A DNA stretch of 64,000 nucleotides from Niveispirillum cyanobacteriorum (GTDB lineage Bacteria; Pseudomonadota; Alphaproteobacteria; Azospirillales; Azospirillaceae), in the NCBI RefSeq assembly GCF_002868735.1, contig NZ_CP025611.1:3242501-3306500 (forward strand). The letters run 5' to 3'. Below the pieces are notes generated by a model that was given only the letters and a program-made list of their open reading frames with translations, was not told where the DNA came from and ran no database searches. A program made the position numbers and the translations under genes. Position 1 is the first letter of the stretch; each line of letters opens with the position of its first letter. This document shows positions 62,982-64,000 of this stretch, in pieces.

Positions 62982-63043
62982 TCGGGGTACACCCACAAGA
63001 TCAAGCATCCCGCTGTTAAAAAATCGGGATATTTAGTATGAAA

Positions 63044-63075
63044 GGGGCGTTCACTTGTTGAACGCCCCTTTTTTT
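63044..63075 (+). terminator. Intrinsic terminator of carD
   Basis: GGGGCGTTC and GAACGCCCC form a 9-bp stem with a 7-nt loop, followed by seven Ts. Confidence 0.93.
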
Positions 63076-63128
63076 GCACCGCCGCACGCCCTACACTGGC
63101 GACGCGAAGAAGAACCTGCCGGGTCCCC

Positions 63129-63947
63129 ATGTCGGATGATCGCAAATATGCCTTGCTGGGTCGGCCACGCCGCGTGTGGGCGGTGGGGGCCATCCATGGC
63201 GAGGCGGCGCGTCTGGCGGCCCTGCATGATGATGTCGGCAAGCGCTTCCTGCCCGGTGACCGTCTGGTCTATCTGGGCAACATGATCGGCCGGGGTGCCG
63301 CCGTTCGCGAGACGATTGAGGAATTGCTGTCCTTCCGGCGCGAGATCCTGGCGCGGCGTGGCGTGGTGGCGACCGACATCGTTTATTTGCGCGGCGGGCA
63401 GGAGGAGATGTGGCAGAAGCTGTTGCAGCTTCAGTTCGCGCCTGATCCCGCCGCCGTGTTGCAGTGGATGATCGGGCAGGGGCTGGACACCACCCTGGCG
63501 GCCTATGGCGGCAATGCCCAATATGGTCTGGTGTCGGCCAAGGAAGGGGCCGTGACGCTGGCCCGCTGGACCGGGGAGCTGCGTGCCGCGATGCGCGCTG
63601 CACCGGGCCATGACAATCTGCTGAGTGCGGTGCGCCGCTGCGCCTATACCAGTGCCCCGGACGGGGCGCCGACGGAACTGCTGTTCGTCAATGCCGGCCT
63701 GGACCCGGCCAAGCCGCTGCATATGCAGGCTGACATCTTCTGGTGGGGCGGCACTTCGTTCGCCCGCATCGTGGAACCGTATAACGGCTTCCGCCGTGTC
63801 GTGCGCGGCTATGACCCGATCCATGGGCCGGGGCCGACCGTCACCGATTTCACGGCCAGCCTGGATGGCGGGGCCGGCTTCGGTGGTCGCCTCATCTGCG
63901 CCTGCTTTGCCCCTGATGGGCAGATGCTGGAACTGGCCGAAGCCTGA
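63129..63947 (+). CDS. Degenerate PPP-family metallophosphoesterase homologue (pseudophosphatase)
   Basis: The 272-residue product aligns over its length with bacterial PPP-type phosphatases, but the signature residues are changed. GDxHG reads GAIHG (20-24), GDxxDRG reads GNMIGRG (50-56), RGNHE reads RGGQE (88-92), VHAG reads VNAG (187-190) and GHTP reads RGYDP (226-230). The C-terminal DGGAGFGGRL still matches the family (DTGAxYGGRL). The frame is open without stops, so it is probably a functional protein without phosphatase activity, perhaps a binding protein. It starts 54 nt after the carD terminator. The annotation as a phosphatase homologue is sure; its role is not. Confidence 0.85.
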   Translation: MSDDRKYALLGRPRRVWAVGAIHGEAARLAALHDDVGKRFLPGDRLVYLGNMIGRGAAVRETIEELLSFRREILARRGVVATDIVYLRGGQEEMWQKLLQLQFAPDPAAVLQWMIGQGLDTTLAAYGGNAQYGLVSAKEGAVTLARWTGELRAAMRAAPGHDNLLSAVRRCAYTSAPDGAPTELLFVNAGLDPAKPLHMQADIFWWGGTSFARIVEPYNGFRRVVRGYDPIHGPGPTVTDFTASLDGGAGFGGRLICACFAPDGQMLELAEA

Positions 63948-64000
63948 AATATTTTCGGGCCGGTTGATCCAACCGCCAATCGCCTCCGTAACAAGGATCA

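Overview
The window is GC-rich (roughly 60-65 percent by eye) chromosomal DNA of an alphaproteobacterium. The alphaproteobacterial RpoB sequence, the GapR-type DUF2312 protein, the CarD/FdxA pair, the SdhAF4-HtpX-RsmB neighbourhood and the highly charged S5 N-terminus fit a Rhodospirillales/Azospirillaceae-like organism. That placement is inference from family resemblance; no database was searched. No rRNA, tRNA, CRISPR array or intact insertion sequence was seen.

Layout. 0-7.2 kb: the 3' part of rpoB, then rpoC, ending in an intrinsic terminator. 7.3-11.0 kb: small membrane and hypothetical proteins, the S12 methylthiotransferase gene rimO, and a Uma2-type nuclease. 11.1-25.1 kb: a consensus promoter and about 300-nt leader, then the str cluster (rpsL, rpsG, fusA, tuf) and the S10-spc cluster (rpsJ to rplO), all on the plus strand. 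25.1-26.4 kb: an interruption made of a terminator, a candidate small transcription unit, and a divergent MarR/VOC pair. 26.6-28.6 kb: secY-adk. 28.7-34.8 kb, minus strand: a Rieske oxygenase, an acyl-CoA dehydrogenase, TrkH, GapR and a DMT transporter. 34.9-39.9 kb, minus strand: a second EF-G gene and the alpha operon (rpsM, rpsK, rpoA, rplQ), inverted relative to secY-adk. 40-44 kb: a secreted nuclease, SdhAF4, HtpX, a serine hydrolase and a PRPP-synthetase-like gene. 44.5-46.8 kb: a CheZ-type phosphatase with a 29-proline tract, followed by a pentapeptide-repeat protein. 47-56 kb: acs, a Rieske ferredoxin, an EVE protein, a YciI protein, msrA, rsmB, yraN, rsmI, a penicillin-binding-protein activator lipoprotein and a YkuD transpeptidase. 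56-62.1 kb: an iron alcohol dehydrogenase, cdd-deoC, modABC with a Mo-box, a DUF938 methyltransferase and fdxA. 62.5-63.9 kb: carD and a metallophosphoesterase homologue that has lost its metal ligands.

How the genes fit together. Most of the window is the transcription and translation core: RNA polymerase subunits beta, beta' and alpha, about 27 ribosomal proteins, EF-Tu, two EF-Gs, SecY and Adk. Accessory genes act on the same machinery (RimO on S12, RsmB and RsmI on 16S rRNA, CarD on RNA polymerase). The rest is envelope, transport, redox and salvage metabolism.

The observations most worth a second look are these. (1) There are two EF-G paralogues; the one in the str operon looks weakly expressed and altered in domain IV, while the displaced one has strong codon bias and a leader terminator. 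(2) The alpha operon segment is inverted. (3) A 38-nt palindromic intergenic element occurs four times. (4) The CheZ protein carries two CheY-binding-like peptides separated by 29 prolines. (5) The PPP-family pseudophosphatase lies next to carD. (6) A promoter-hairpin-terminator unit lies between rplO and marR.
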